Positions 7,402-16,467 of a stretch of 64,000 nucleotides of DNA are shown here, in pieces. Below the pieces are notes generated by a model that saw only the letters and a list, made by a program, of their open reading frames with translations, did no database searches and was not told the origin of the DNA. The position numbers and the translations under genes are program-made. The DNA is from Micromonospora sp. WMMD1120 (lineage in GTDB: Bacteria; Actinomycetota; Actinomycetes; Mycobacteriales; Micromonosporaceae). The stretch covers positions 4,372,501 to 4,436,500 of the forward strand of contig NZ_JARUBO010000005.1 in the NCBI RefSeq assembly GCF_029626235.1, in the 5' to 3' direction. Numbering within the stretch: position 1 is the first letter of the stretch; the number at the start of each line of letters is the position of its first letter.

Positions 7402-9558
7402 TCAGGGGGACTGTTCTTTGCGAACCTGGTCGGCGAGGTGGGTGGGCATGGGGTCGTGGCGGACGAAGTGGCGGCGGAAGGTGCCGGTGCCGGCCGTCAT
7501 CGAGCGCAGCTCGACGGCGTAGCGGAGCAGTTCGGTGGCGGGCACCTCGGCGCGTACGAGGGTACGGCCCTCGGTGTCCGGGTCCGGCTCGGTGCCGAGG
7601 ACCCGGCCGCGCCGGCCGGACAGGTCGCCGAGCACGGTGCCCACGGAGCCGTCCGGCACCCGGATGGTGACCTCGTCGATCGGCTCGAGCAGGACGGGCT
7701 GAGCGCGTTCGGCGGCGTCGCGCAGCGCCAGCGCGCCGGCGGTCTGGAAGGCCGCGTCGGAGGAGTCGACGCTGTGGGCCTTCCCGTCGACGAGGGTCAC
7801 CCGCAGGTCCACGACGGGGTGGCCGGCGACCAGGCCACGGGCGAGTTGGGCGCGGACGCCCTTCTCCACCGACGGGATGTAGTTGTGCGGCACCGCGCCG
7901 CCGACGACCCGGTCGGCGAACTCGAAACCGCTGCCTCGGGGCAGGGGCTCGACCTCGATGTCGCAGACCGCGTACTGGCCGTGGCCGCCGGACTGCTTGA
8001 CGTGCCGGCCGTGCCCGCGCGCGGGGGCGGTCAGCGTCTCGCGCAGCGACACCCGCACCGGCTCGGTGTCCAGCTCGACGCCGCCGGCGCGCAGCCGGTC
8101 GAGCACCACGTCCGCGTGTGCCTCGCCCATGCACCAGAGCACCAGTTGGTGGGTCTCCGGGTTGCGTTCCAGCCGCAGCGTCGGGTCACCGGCGACCAGG
8201 CGGGCGAGGTTGCGGGCCAGGGCGTCCTCGTCGGCGCGGCTGCGGGCGACGATCGCCACCGGCAGCAGCGGCTCGGGCATCTCCCAGGGGGCGATCAGCA
8301 GCGGGTCGCTCTTGGCCGAGATGGTGTCGCCGGTCTCGGCGCTGCCCGACTTGGTGATGGCGCAGATGTCGCCGGCCGCGCAGAGTGGCACCTCGCGCAG
8401 TGTGGCGCCGAGCGGGGTGTAGATGTGTCCGACCCGCTCGTCGGCGTCGTGGTCGGGGTGCCCGCGTTCGGCCATGCCGTGCCCGGAGATGTGCACCGTC
8501 TGGTCGGGGCGCAGCGTGCCGGAGAAGACCCGGACCAGGGAGACCCGCCCGACGTGGCGGTCGACGGTGGTCTTGACGACCTCGGCGACGAGCGGGCCGT
8601 CCGGGTCGCAGGTCAACGGCGGCCGGGGTGAGCCGTCCACGCCGGTCACCGCCGGCAGATCGTGCTCCGGGGGCGACGGGAACGCGGCGGTCAGCACCTC
8701 CAGCAGCACGTCCAGGCCGACGCCGGTCGCCGCGCAGACCGGCACCACCGGGTAGAAGTGGCCCCGGGCGACGGCCTTCTCCAGGTCGTCGATGAGCACC
8801 TCGGTGCTGATCTCCTCGCCGTCGAGGTAGCGATCCATCAGGGTCTCGTCCTCGCTCTCGGCGATGATCCCCTCGATCAGCTCGTTGCGGGACTCGTCGA
8901 TGGCCGGCTGGTGTTCCGGGTCGGGGTCGCGGACGTCGGCCGGGAGCCCGGCGCTGTAGTCGAAGACCCGGCGGGTGATCAGACCGAGCAATCCCTCGGT
9001 GGACACCCCGTCGTCGCCGAGCATCGGCAGGTAGAGGGGCATCACGTTGTCGCCGAAGAGGCGCTGGCAGAGCGCCACCGTCTCGTCGACGTCGGCGCGG
9101 GGCTGGTCCAGTCGGGCCACCGCTACCGCCCGGGGCATGTCGACGGCGGCGCACTCCTCCCACAGCGCCACGGTGGCGGCGTCCATGCCACCGGCGGCGG
9201 AGACGACGAACAGCGCGGCGTCGGCGGCCCGCAACCCGGCGCGCAGCTCGCCGACGAAGTCGGCGTAGCCGGGGGTGTCCAGCAGGTTGACCTTGATGCC
9301 GTTGTGCAGCAGCGGTGCGCAGGACAGACTCACCGAGCGCTGCTGGCGTACCGCCGCGGGGTCGTGGTCGCCGACGGTCGTGCCGTCGGCGACGGTGCCG
9401 GCGCGGCTGATCGTGCCGGTCGCCGCGAGCAGGGCCTCGACGAGCGTCGTCTTGCCCGCGCCGGAGTGCCCGACGAGCACCACGTTGCGGATCCGCTCGG
9501 GCTCGGTCACCACCGGCGTGCCGCCGGCGGAACCCTTCTCCTGACTTTTCTGCGCCAT
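7402..9558 (-). CDS. Elongation factor G-like GTPase EF-G2
   Basis: 718 residues from the ATG at 9558, 8 nt after GGGAGG; a GTG three codons earlier overlaps that site. GTPase motifs: GHSGAGKTT (P-loop), DTPGYADF (G3). The expected NKxD is replaced by ARLDQPRAD, as in the FusA2-type branch. Domain II (SLVRVFSGTLRPDQTVHISG), domains III-V and a domain IV with SGGHGQYAVCDIEVEPL follow. In mycobacteria the equivalent FusA2 lacks normal translocase activity; the role is probably ribosome-linked but not standard elongation. It is divergent from pgsA with a 252-bp shared upstream region. Confidence 0.9.
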   Translation of the reverse strand: MAQKSQEKGSAGGTPVVTEPERIRNVVLVGHSGAGKTTLVEALLAATGTISRAGTVADGTTVGDHDPAAVRQQRSVSLSCAPLLHNGIKVNLLDTPGYADFVGELRAGLRAADAALFVVSAAGGMDAATVALWEECAAVDMPRAVAVARLDQPRADVDETVALCQRLFGDNVMPLYLPMLGDDGVSTEGLLGLITRRVFDYSAGLPADVRDPDPEHQPAIDESRNELIEGIIAESEDETLMDRYLDGEEISTEVLIDDLEKAVARGHFYPVVPVCAATGVGLDVLLEVLTAAFPSPPEHDLPAVTGVDGSPRPPLTCDPDGPLVAEVVKTTVDRHVGRVSLVRVFSGTLRPDQTVHISGHGMAERGHPDHDADERVGHIYTPLGATLREVPLCAAGDICAITKSGSAETGDTISAKSDPLLIAPWEMPEPLLPVAIVARSRADEDALARNLARLVAGDPTLRLERNPETHQLVLWCMGEAHADVVLDRLRAGGVELDTEPVRVSLRETLTAPARGHGRHVKQSGGHGQYAVCDIEVEPLPRGSGFEFADRVVGGAVPHNYIPSVEKGVRAQLARGLVAGHPVVDLRVTLVDGKAHSVDSSDAAFQTAGALALRDAAERAQPVLLEPIDEVTIRVPDGSVGTVLGDLSGRRGRVLGTEPDPDTEGRTLVRAEVPATELLRYAVELRSMTAGTGTFRRHFVRHDPMPTHLADQVRKEQSP

Positions 9559-9810
9559 CGGGCGCACCTCCCTCGGCCGGTGGTGGGTGGCGACCGCCGC
9601 GCGACAGGGAAGCGGCCCGGGGCGAGTGCGCGGCGCTATCCTCCGGTGGTCTGCTGTCCAGCGGGAACGGGACGGGCGGTCGGGTGAGCTGGCTCACCCT
9701 CCCGGCTCGATCTCACACCCGTTGCCGGACCGGCACAAGCCTTTCCCGGGCGGGTCGGCGGGACCGGCCGTATCGCCGGACCTGGGCGGACCGTTACTGT
9801 GGGGACCGCC

Positions 9811-10440
9811 ATGGCGAAGATCTTCCAAGTGTCGGCCCGCGCGGGGATGACCCGCGTCGTCGAGCCGATCGCCCGCGCCCTGCTGCGCGCGGGCGTCACC
9901 CCCAATGCCGTCACCGTCGCGGGCACCGTCGGTGTGCTCGTCGGCGCTCTCGGCTTCGGTGCCCGCGGCCACCTGGTCGCCGGCGCGTTGATCGTGACAG
10001 TGTTCGCGCTCACCGACCTGCTCGACGGGACGATGGCCCGGATGAGCGGCGGCTCGACCCGGTTCGGCGCGTTCCTCGATTCGAGCATGGACCGGGTCGC
10101 CGACAGCGCTGTCTTCGGCGCTGTCGCGTACTGGTTGGCGACGCGGGGTGATCACTCCGGCGTCGCGGCGGCGCTGCTCTGCCTGGCCGCCGGTGGCCTG
10201 GTCTCCTACGTGAAGGCCCGCGCCGAGGGGCTCGGCATGACCTGCAACGTGGGCATCGCCGAGCGCACCGAACGCCTGCTGATCGTGGGCGTCGGCGGGA
10301 TCCTCACCGGCGTCGGTGTCCGGCCGGCCCTGGAGATCGCGCTCTGGCTGCTCGCTGCGGTGTCGATCTTCACGGTGGGGCAGCGGGTGACGCACGTCTA
10401 CCGCCAGGCTCAGCAGCTCCAGCCGGACGGCCGGGCGTGA
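9811..10440 (+). CDS. pgsA: Phosphatidylinositol phosphate synthase (CDP-alcohol phosphotransferase)
   Basis: 209 residues from the ATG at 9811 (GGGGA 5 nt upstream; a GTG 12 nt earlier is less likely). The signature D-G-x2-A-R-x8-G-x3-D-x3-D is intact in LDGTMARM and FGAFLDSSMDR. Several membrane helices follow. In actinobacteria this enzyme joins CDP-diacylglycerol and inositol phosphate to begin phosphatidylinositol and mannoside lipids. The next two genes add mannose and acyl groups, so the three act as one pathway. The order pgsA, acyltransferase, pimA is conserved. Confidence 0.94.
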   Translation: MAKIFQVSARAGMTRVVEPIARALLRAGVTPNAVTVAGTVGVLVGALGFGARGHLVAGALIVTVFALTDLLDGTMARMSGGSTRFGAFLDSSMDRVADSAVFGAVAYWLATRGDHSGVAAALLCLAAGGLVSYVKARAEGLGMTCNVGIAERTERLLIVGVGGILTGVGVRPALEIALWLLAAVSIFTVGQRVTHVYRQAQQLQPDGRA

Positions 10441-10486
10441 GCGGGGCGTCGGCGACCCGGCGTCGGCCGACCGGCGGCCGAGCCGC

Positions 10487-11419
10487 GTGAACCTCACCGA
10501 GCTGGGCTTCGTCGCCGGCTGGCGGGTCGTCCGCGCGCTACCCCGGCCGCTGGTGGCCGCGGCGTTCCGGGCGGGCGCGGACCGCGCCCACCGACGCGGC
10601 GACGGGGGTACGGCGCGACTGCGCGCCAACCTGCGCCGGGTGGTCGGCCCGGACCTGCCCGAGGCCGAGCTGGACGATCTCGTCAAACGTGGGCTGCGCT
10701 CGTACGCCCGGTACTGGATGGAGGCGTTCCGGCTGCCCGCGTTGAGCCGGGAGCAGATCCTGTCCGGGTTCCGGCTCGACGGCGCGGAGCTGCTGGCCGC
10801 CGACGTGGCGGCCGGCCGGGGCGCGGTGGTGGCCCTGCCGCACTCCGCCAACTGGGACGCGGCCGGCGCCTGGGTGGCGGCCACCGGCTGGCCGATCACC
10901 ACGGTGATGGAGCGACTCAAGCCGGAGGGCGTCTACGAGCGGTTCATCGCCTTCCGCGAGGGCCTGGGAATGGAGATCCTGCCGACCCACGGTGGCCCCC
11001 GTCCGGCGTTCGAGGTGCTGCTGGACCGGGTCCGCGCGGGTGCGGTGGTGCCGCTGCTGGCCGACCGCGACCTCTCCGCCCGGGGGGTCGAGGTGAACTT
11101 CTTCGGTGGCCGGACCCGGATGCCCGCCGGGCCGGCGTTGCTCGCGCTGCACACCGGCGCGCCGCTCTACGTGGCCTCGATGTGGTACGAGGCGGACGCG
11201 GCCTGCGCGTCGCTGTCCGGCCCGCTGCCGGTGCCGGGGCCCGAGACGGGGCCGCTGGACCAGCGGGTCCGGTCGCTGACCCAGATGATCGCCGACCGTC
11301 TGGCGGCGGGCATCGCCCGGCATCCGGAAGACTGGCACATGTTGCAGCGGATGTGGCTGGACCAGGGCAGGGCGGGGGAGGGCGCGGCGCTGCCCTCGTC
11401 GGCCCCCGGTCCGGCCTGA
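10487..11419 (+). CDS. patA: Phosphatidylinositol mannoside acyltransferase
   Basis: 310 residues, LpxL/HtrB-type lysophospholipid acyltransferase fold. The catalytic H-x4-D is LPHSANWDAAG. VVPLLADRDLSARGVEVNF and a KPEGVYE-type region match the PIM acyltransferase group. It places a fatty acid on the mannose of PIM1/PIM2 at the inner membrane face. The GTG at 10487 is 46 nt after pgsA with only a weak ribosome site. The gene is followed at 16 nt by pimA. Confidence 0.92.
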   Translation: MNLTELGFVAGWRVVRALPRPLVAAAFRAGADRAHRRGDGGTARLRANLRRVVGPDLPEAELDDLVKRGLRSYARYWMEAFRLPALSREQILSGFRLDGAELLAADVAAGRGAVVALPHSANWDAAGAWVAATGWPITTVMERLKPEGVYERFIAFREGLGMEILPTHGGPRPAFEVLLDRVRAGAVVPLLADRDLSARGVEVNFFGGRTRMPAGPALLALHTGAPLYVASMWYEADAACASLSGPLPVPGPETGPLDQRVRSLTQMIADRLAAGIARHPEDWHMLQRMWLDQGRAGEGAALPSSAPGPA

Positions 11420-11435
11420 GGAGGTGGGCTGACGC

Positions 11436-12596
11436 ATGCGGATCGGCATCGTGTGCCCGTACTCCTTCGACGTTCCGGGTGGGGTGCAGAACCACGTCGT
11501 GGATCTCGCCGAGGCGTTGATCGCGCTCGGCCACGAGGTCAGCGTGCTCGCACCCGCCGACGAGGACGCGGCGCTGCCGGAGTACGTGGTGTCCGCCGGC
11601 CGGGCCGTGCCGCTGCCGTACAACGGTTCGGTGGCGCGGATCGCGTTCGGCCCGGTGTCGACCGCCCGGGTCCGTCGGTGGATCACCAATGGTGACTTCG
11701 ACGTGCTGCACGTGCACGAGCCGTTGACGTTGAGCCTGTCGCTGCTGGCGGTGCTCTCCGCGCGGGGACCGGTGGTGGCCACGTTCCACACCGCGATGAC
11801 CCGGTCGCGGGTGCTGGCGGCGGCGCAGGGCGTGCTCCAGATCGTGTTGGAGCGGATCACCGCCCGGATCGCGGTCAGCGCGCTGGCCCGCAAGGTGCAG
11901 GTGGAGCACATGGACGGCGGCGCGGTGGAGATCCCCAACGGGGTGGCGGTGGCCAAGTTCGCCGACGCCGAGCCGTTGCCGGGGTGGCCGGGGGAGTGCG
12001 CGGTGGGCAGCGGGGGCACGCTGGGCTTCCTGGGCCGGTTCACCGAGGCGCGCAAGGGTTTCCCGGTGTTGCGCGACGCGTTCGTGGCGTTGGCCGCCAC
12101 CCGACCCGGGCTGCGGTTGCTGGTGGCCGGGCCGGGGGACCCCGACGACCTGTACGGGCAGTTCCCCGCCGACCTGCACGAGCGGGTGACGTTCCTCGGT
12201 CTGGTCAGCGAGCCGGACAAGGCGCGGATGTTGCGCAGTGTGCACCTCTACGTGGCGCCGAACACGGGTGGCGAGTCGTTCGGGATGATCCTCACCGAGG
12301 CGCTGGCCGCGGGTACGACGGTGGTCGCCAGTGACCTGGACGCGTTCCGGCGGGTCCTCGACGGCGGGCGCGCCGGTCGGCTGTTCCGCACCGGCGATCC
12401 GGTGGGGTTGCGCGACGCCCTGGCCGAGCTGTTGGACGATCCGGCGGCACGGGCGACGCTGAGTGCCTGCGGTGACCAGGTGGTGGCGAATTTCGACTGG
12501 CCGGTGGTTGCTCGCCGCGTTCTGGAGGTATACGCAGCGGCGATCGAGGCGACCGACGGGCGGGTCATCGACCAGGAGTGGGTGGGGTTGGGCTGA
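11436..12596 (+). CDS. pimA: Phosphatidylinositol alpha-mannosyltransferase
   Basis: 386 residues, GT4 glycosyltransferase with a GT-B fold. The N-terminus MRIGIVCPYSFDVPGGVQNH is the PimA signature, VATFHTAM lies in the acceptor domain, and the nucleotide-sugar site includes GRFTEARKGFPVL and NTGGESFGMILTEALAAG. It transfers the first mannose from GDP-mannose to phosphatidylinositol on the cytoplasmic membrane face. The start at 11436 has GAGGAGG within the preceding stop region, so translation follows that of the acyltransferase. Confidence 0.95.
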   Translation: MRIGIVCPYSFDVPGGVQNHVVDLAEALIALGHEVSVLAPADEDAALPEYVVSAGRAVPLPYNGSVARIAFGPVSTARVRRWITNGDFDVLHVHEPLTLSLSLLAVLSARGPVVATFHTAMTRSRVLAAAQGVLQIVLERITARIAVSALARKVQVEHMDGGAVEIPNGVAVAKFADAEPLPGWPGECAVGSGGTLGFLGRFTEARKGFPVLRDAFVALAATRPGLRLLVAGPGDPDDLYGQFPADLHERVTFLGLVSEPDKARMLRSVHLYVAPNTGGESFGMILTEALAAGTTVVASDLDAFRRVLDGGRAGRLFRTGDPVGLRDALAELLDDPAARATLSACGDQVVANFDWPVVARRVLEVYAAAIEATDGRVIDQEWVGLG

Positions 12597-12680
12597 GCCG
12601 GGTGTGACGGACGGCGCGGATGTGACCCGGGTGACCGGTCGGGCCGCGCCCAATCTCGGACGAAACGGAGCAGCACTACG

Positions 12681-13184
12681 ATGCCGCACATGTGGTGGGT
12701 GGTGGCCGCGAGCGTGCTCGTGGGGCTGGTCGCGGCGTACCTCATCTGGACCGCCGGCCGGGTGGAGCGCCTGCAGGGCCGCGCGGAGCTGGCGGCGCGG
12801 GCCCTCGACGCCCACCTGCTGCGCCGGGCGGCGGCCGCCGCGGTGCTGGCCGAGCGGCGTTTCGGCGTCGAGCTGTACGCGGCGGCCCGGATCGCCCTGG
12901 ACGCCGGCCCGGACGAGCGGGAGGCGGCGGAGAACGACCTCACCCGGCAGCTGCGCGGGGTCCAGCTCGACCCGAACGATCCGGACAGCGCGGCGGTCAT
13001 CGCCGCCAGTCGCCGGCTCGCGCTGTCCCGGCAGGTGCACACGGACCTGGTCCGGGACGCCCGCTCGGCGCGCAGCCGGCCACTGGTGCGGCTGTTGCGG
13101 ATGGGGCGGGGCCGGGAGTGGCCACGCTACTTCGACATCGACGATCCGACGCTGATCGTGCCGGCGGACGTGCCCGCCGCCTGA
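12681..13184 (+). CDS. Conserved single-pass membrane protein downstream of pimA
   Basis: 167 residues. One N-terminal helix (WWVVAASVLVGLVAAYLIWTA) is followed by a charged, Ala/Arg-rich, mostly helical cytoplasmic domain ending YFDIDDPTLIVPADV. No family with known function is recognised, though similar proteins are usual at this place in actinobacteria, which points to a link with mannolipid or envelope work. GGAG lies 10 nt before the ATG at 12681; the in-frame ATG at 12690 is an alternative start, since TACGAT just before it looks like a -10 box. Confidence 0.8.
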   Translation: MPHMWWVVAASVLVGLVAAYLIWTAGRVERLQGRAELAARALDAHLLRRAAAAAVLAERRFGVELYAAARIALDAGPDEREAAENDLTRQLRGVQLDPNDPDSAAVIAASRRLALSRQVHTDLVRDARSARSRPLVRLLRMGRGREWPRYFDIDDPTLIVPADVPAA

Positions 13185-13323
13185 GCCACCGGGTGGCCGG
13201 CGGGTCGGTGACCACTGCCACAGCGCAGGCCACCGGGGGTCTGATTGGCTGTCGGTGCGGTGTTGTCCCGCGCGTAGCATTTTCGCTGCCACCCCCCGGA
13301 GCGCGTCCAAGGAGCGATGAATC

Positions 13324-14241
13324 GTGCCCGACAACACCGCCTCGACCGCTGCTACCGCCCCCGTCGTCGGCACCGCCCGCGTGAAGCGTGGCATGGCCGA
13401 GATGCTCAAGGGCGGCGTGATCATGGATGTGGTCAACGCCGAGCAGGCCAAGATCGCTGAGGACGCCGGCGCGGTGGCCGTTATGGCGCTGGAGCGGGTG
13501 CCCGCCGACATCCGCGCCCAGGGCGGCGTGTCCCGGATGAGCGACCCCGACATGATCGACGGGATCATCAGCGCGGTCTCCATCCCGGTGATGGCCAAGG
13601 CCCGCATCGGTCACTTCGTGGAAGCCCGGATCCTCCAGTCGCTCGGCGTGGACTACGTCGACGAGTCCGAGGTGCTGACCCCGGCCGACTACGCGAACCA
13701 CATCGACAAGTGGGCGTTCACGGTGCCCTTCGTGTGCGGCGCGACGAACCTGGGCGAGGCGCTGCGCCGGATCACCGAGGGCGCGGCGATGATCCGTTCC
13801 AAGGGCGAGGCCGGCACCGGCGACGTCTCCAACGCCACCACCCACATGCGCCGGATCCGGCAGGAGATCCGCCGGCTGTCCGCGCTGCCGGCCGACGAGC
13901 TGTACGTCGCCGCCAAGGAGTTGCAGGCCCCGTACGAGCTGGTCAAGGAGGTCGCCGAGAGCGGCAAGCTGCCGGTGGTGCTGTTCACCGCCGGTGGGAT
14001 CGCCACCCCGGCCGACGCCGCGATGATGATGCAGCTCGGCGCGGAGGGGGTCTTCGTCGGCTCCGGCATCTTCAAGTCGGGCAACCCCGCCCAGCGGGCC
14101 GCCGCGATCGTCAAGGCCACCACCTTCCACGACGACCCGGACGTGCTGGCCAAGGTCTCCCGTGGTCTCGGCGAGGCGATGGTCGGCATCAACGTGGACG
14201 AGATCCCGCAGCCGCACCGGCTGGCCGAGCGCGGCTGGTGA
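13324..14241 (+). CDS. pdxS: Pyridoxal 5'-phosphate synthase, PdxS subunit
   Basis: 305 residues, TIM barrel. [18 protein letters not shown], the first catalytic lysine in [15 protein letters not shown], the second in [20 protein letters not shown] and the phosphate loop [23 protein letters not shown] (in parts) are all present. It builds PLP from ribose 5-phosphate, glyceraldehyde 3-phosphate and ammonia delivered by PdxT. The GTG start follows AGGAG by about 9 nt. It overlaps pdxT by 4 bp. Confidence 0.97.
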   Translation: MPDNTASTAATAPVVGTARVKRGMAEMLKGGVIMDVVNAEQAKIAEDAGAVAVMALERVPADIRAQGGVSRMSDPDMIDGIISAVSIPVMAKARIGHFVEARILQSLGVDYVDESEVLTPADYANHIDKWAFTVPFVCGATNLGEALRRITEGAAMIRSKGEAGTGDVSNATTHMRRIRQEIRRLSALPADELYVAAKELQAPYELVKEVAESGKLPVVLFTAGGIATPADAAMMMQLGAEGVFVGSGIFKSGNPAQRAAAIVKATTFHDDPDVLAKVSRGLGEAMVGINVDEIPQPHRLAERGW

Positions 14242-14864
14242 GCGGGCCCGACGTGGCGGGCGGCGGCGCGCCGGTGATCGGTGTGCTCGCGCTCCAGGGG
14301 GACGTCCGCGAGCACCTGGCCGCGCTGACCGCGGCGGGCGCGGACGCCCGCCCGGTCCGCCGTCCGCGGGAGTTGGACGCGGTGCACGGTCTCGTCATCC
14401 CGGGTGGCGAGTCCACCACCATCAGCAAGCTCGTCGACATCTTCGAGCTGCGCGAGCCGATCGACAAGCGGATCGCCGACGGCATGCCGGTGTACGGGTC
14501 GTGCGCCGGCATGATCATGCTGGCGACCGAGGTGCTCGACGGGCGTCCCGACCAGCGGGGCTTCTCCGGCATCGAGATGACCGTCCGGCGCAACGCGTTC
14601 GGCCGGCAGGTCGACTCGTTCGAGGCGCCGGTGACCATCGCCGGGGTGCCGGGCGGGGCGTTCCACGCGGTGTTCATCCGCGCGCCGTGGGTCGAGCGGG
14701 TCGGCGCCGGCGTCGAGGTGATCGGCACTGTCACCGGTGGTCCGGCCGCCGACCGGGTCGTGGCGGTCCGGCAGGGCAATCTGGTGGCCACCTCGTTCCA
14801 CCCGGAGTTGACCGGTGACCTGCGCGTGCACGCGTACTTCGTGGACCTGGTCCGGAACCGGTAA
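14238..14864 (+). CDS. pdxT: Pyridoxal 5'-phosphate synthase glutaminase, PdxT subunit
   Basis: 208 residues. Class I-like glutaminase: [13 protein letters not shown], the oxyanion loop IPGGESTT, the nucleophile Cys in YGSCAGMIM, and the His-x-Glu pair in SFHPELTGD. It splits glutamine and passes ammonia to PdxS. The GTG start lies within the pdxS stop (GTGA), so the two are translationally coupled, which fits equal subunit supply. Confidence 0.96.
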   Translation: MSGPDVAGGGAPVIGVLALQGDVREHLAALTAAGADARPVRRPRELDAVHGLVIPGGESTTISKLVDIFELREPIDKRIADGMPVYGSCAGMIMLATEVLDGRPDQRGFSGIEMTVRRNAFGRQVDSFEAPVTIAGVPGGAFHAVFIRAPWVERVGAGVEVIGTVTGGPAADRVVAVRQGNLVATSFHPELTGDLRVHAYFVDLVRNR

Positions 14865-14942
14865 CCGAAGCCGTACATCTGTGGGGTTGTGCACCTTTGG
14901 TCCCGCTGTGCGGAGCCACCGTGCCGTGACCGCGCGCGGTGG

Positions 14943-14973
14943 CTGACAGCGACCCGGGGGTCGCCGGTAGGAT
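14943..14973 (+). promoter_or_regulatory. Putative sigma-A promoter upstream of yebC
   Basis: CTGACA (14943-14948) and TAGGAT (14968-14973) are 19 bp apart in the 242-bp gap between pdxT and yebC. The spacing is slightly long, so this is tentative. Nothing else is seen in the gap. Confidence 0.35.
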
Positions 14974-15106
14974 TGCGGGGATTCGGCAGGGCCAGCTGCC
15001 CGCCACGGCCTCCACCAGAGCTGACCGGCGCCTCCGCGTGCGCCGTCGGAAGCGGGGCGTGGGCGGGGCGGTCGATGCAGACGGCGGGTAGCAACGGAGG
15101 TAGGAG

Positions 15107-15859
15107 ATGTCCGGCCACTCAAAGTGGGCGACGACCAAGCACAAGAAGGCCGTCATCGACGCCAAGCGCGGCAAGATGTTCGCCAAGCTGATCAAGAACG
15201 TCGAGGTGGCCGCACGCACCGGTGGCGGCGACCCCTCCGGCAACCCGACGCTGTTCGACGCCATCCAGAAGGCGAAGAAGAGCTCGGTGCCGAACGACAA
15301 CATCGACCGCGCCGTCAAGCGCGGCTCCGGCCTGGAGGCCGGCGGTGCCGACTGGCAGACGATCATGTATGAGGGGTACGGCCCGAACGGCGTGGCCATG
15401 CTCATCGAGTGCCTCACCGACAACCGCAACCGGGCGGCGACCGAGGTGCGCACGGCGCTGACCCGCAACGGCGGCTCGCTCGCCGACGCCGGGTCGGTGT
15501 CCTACATGTTCTCCCGCAAGGGCGTGGTGATCGTCCCCAAGGAGGGCACCACCGAGGACGACGTGATGATGGCCGTCCTGGACGCGGGCGCCGAAGAGGT
15601 CAACGACATCGGTGAGGCGTACGAGGTGGTCTCCGAGCCGACCGACCTGATCGGGGTGCGCACGGCGTTGCAGGACGCCGGCATCGAGTACGAGTCGGCG
15701 GAGTCGTCCCTGATCCCCAGCGTCAACGTGCCGCTTGACGAAGAGGGCGCGCGGAAGATCTTCAAGCTGATCGACGTCCTGGAGGACTGCGACGACGTGC
15801 AGAACGTCTACGCCAACTTCGACGTCAGCGACGACGTGATGGCGGCGGTCGACGCCTGA
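15107..15859 (+). CDS. yebC: YebC/PmpR family protein (translation factor or regulator)
   Basis: 250 residues, full length. The N-terminus [20 protein letters not shown] is diagnostic, and the family core [21 protein letters not shown] (in parts), [17 protein letters not shown] and [10 protein letters not shown] follows. Members are described as DNA-binding regulators and, more recently, as ribosome factors that ease proline stretches. The ATG has GGAGGTAGG just before it. In many actinobacteria ruvC comes next; here about 41 kb intervenes. Confidence 0.95.
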   Translation: MSGHSKWATTKHKKAVIDAKRGKMFAKLIKNVEVAARTGGGDPSGNPTLFDAIQKAKKSSVPNDNIDRAVKRGSGLEAGGADWQTIMYEGYGPNGVAMLIECLTDNRNRAATEVRTALTRNGGSLADAGSVSYMFSRKGVVIVPKEGTTEDDVMMAVLDAGAEEVNDIGEAYEVVSEPTDLIGVRTALQDAGIEYESAESSLIPSVNVPLDEEGARKIFKLIDVLEDCDDVQNVYANFDVSDDVMAAVDA

Positions 15860-15901
15860 GCGTGCGAGGGGCCGCGGGGGCGGCGGGCTTCAAGAGCGGT
15901 G

Positions 15902-15931
15902 ACGGAGAGGGCTGGCGTAGGCCCCCTCCGT
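15902..15931. terminator. Terminator hairpin between yebC and a minus-strand small gene
   Basis: acggagaggg pairs with ccccctccgt with one mismatch around a 10-nt loop and is followed on the plus strand by TTTCT. It serves yebC and may also end the minus-strand transcript stopping at 15939. Confidence 0.65.
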
Positions 15932-15938
15932 TTCTGCA

Positions 15939-16094
15939 TCAGAGCGTGTTCCCGCGTTGAGCCTCCTCGGCCCTGCGCCTCTCTCTCCATCTGTTCAGGT
16001 GATCACTGGCCTCCACCAGGCGAGGGCATGATCCGTCGGGTGTGCACCTCGGGCAGACGTTGCGATGGTGAAAATCGATGACGTAACCAGCCAT
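15939..16094 (-). CDS. Small Cys-containing protein (51 aa), unknown function
   Basis: Found by reading the gap on the minus strand. The ATG at 16094 begins MAGYVIDFHHRNVCPRC, followed by TPDGSCPRL, an EASDHLNRWRE stretch and an Arg/Glu-rich helix to a TGA at 15939. The pattern HH-x3-C-x2-C-x5-C is a plausible small metal site followed by an amphipathic helix. It lies 33 nt after the 59-aa gene on the same strand, so the two probably share a transcript controlled from the GntR divergent promoter. No close ribosome site is seen. An in-frame stop upstream fixes the start. No family is recognised with confidence. Confidence 0.55.
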   Translation of the reverse strand: MAGYVIDFHHRNVCPRCTPDGSCPRLVEASDHLNRWRERRRAEEAQRGNTL

Positions 16095-16127
16095 GGTGAC
16101 GAGAACGGGGGTTCGGGTCGCGGCTCC

Positions 16128-16307
16128 TCAGGCATCATGGCGGTTGTCCCGCTGGTTGCGGAGCTTCGCGGCCTGGCGCTTCGGTTCCGTGCCCTGCCCG
16201 GGTCGCTGAACCGAGCGGTACGCGCCTGTCCGGCCCGGAAAGCTCGTCGTCTCGACGATGTCGGTCGGTTTCTCTGGCCTCCTGCTGAACCACGTCCAAC
16301 GACGCAC
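16128..16307 (-). CDS. Small basic protein (59 aa), unknown function
   Basis: The GTG at 16307 is preceded by a strong ribosome site AGGGAGG (16313-16319, 5-nt spacing). The product begins with a Trp/Arg-rich head (RRWTWFSRRPEKPTDIVE) and ends with a basic helix (EPKRQAAKLRNQRDNRHDA). No signal peptide or membrane segment is seen. It is divergent from the GntR gene, with the operator palindrome between them. Base use is less GC-biased than the neighbouring backbone genes, which suggests acquisition. Function unknown; a nucleic-acid or membrane-surface role would only be a guess. Confidence 0.6.
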   Translation of the reverse strand: MRRWTWFSRRPEKPTDIVETTSFPGRTGAYRSVQRPGQGTEPKRQAAKLRNQRDNRHDA

Positions 16308-16403
16308 ACAAGCCTCCCTGGCGTTAGGGGACCGACACGAGTGCCTACCCCTAGATCACTCTCTGTGTCGATCCCGCTGCCACCGTAAAACCTGTCCAGG
16401 CAG

Positions 16404-16417
16404 CCTGTCTAGACAGG
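16404..16417. promoter_or_regulatory. Putative GntR operator (perfect 14-bp palindrome)
   Basis: CCTGTCTAGACAGG is a perfect palindrome with the GT-C-TA-G-AC core typical of HutC-type GntR regulators. A second half-like site, cctgtccagg, lies 13 bp to the left (16391-16400). It sits in the 160-bp divergent region between the 59-aa gene and the GntR gene and probably controls both. Confidence 0.7.
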
Positions 16418-16467
16418 TGTCGGCGTGTCGTGGCGCGGGAAGAGGCCCCAGGAAGATCGGTAGTACG

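Noticed and set aside
15995..16309. Minus-strand 104-codon frame over the tiny genes
   Set aside because: It conflicts with the 59-aa and 51-aa frames, which have a strong ribosome site and a sensible Cys pattern respectively.
16065..16388. Plus-strand 107-codon frame in the yebC-GntR gap
   Set aside because: No ribosome site, no motif, and two better supported minus-strand small genes occupy the same bases.
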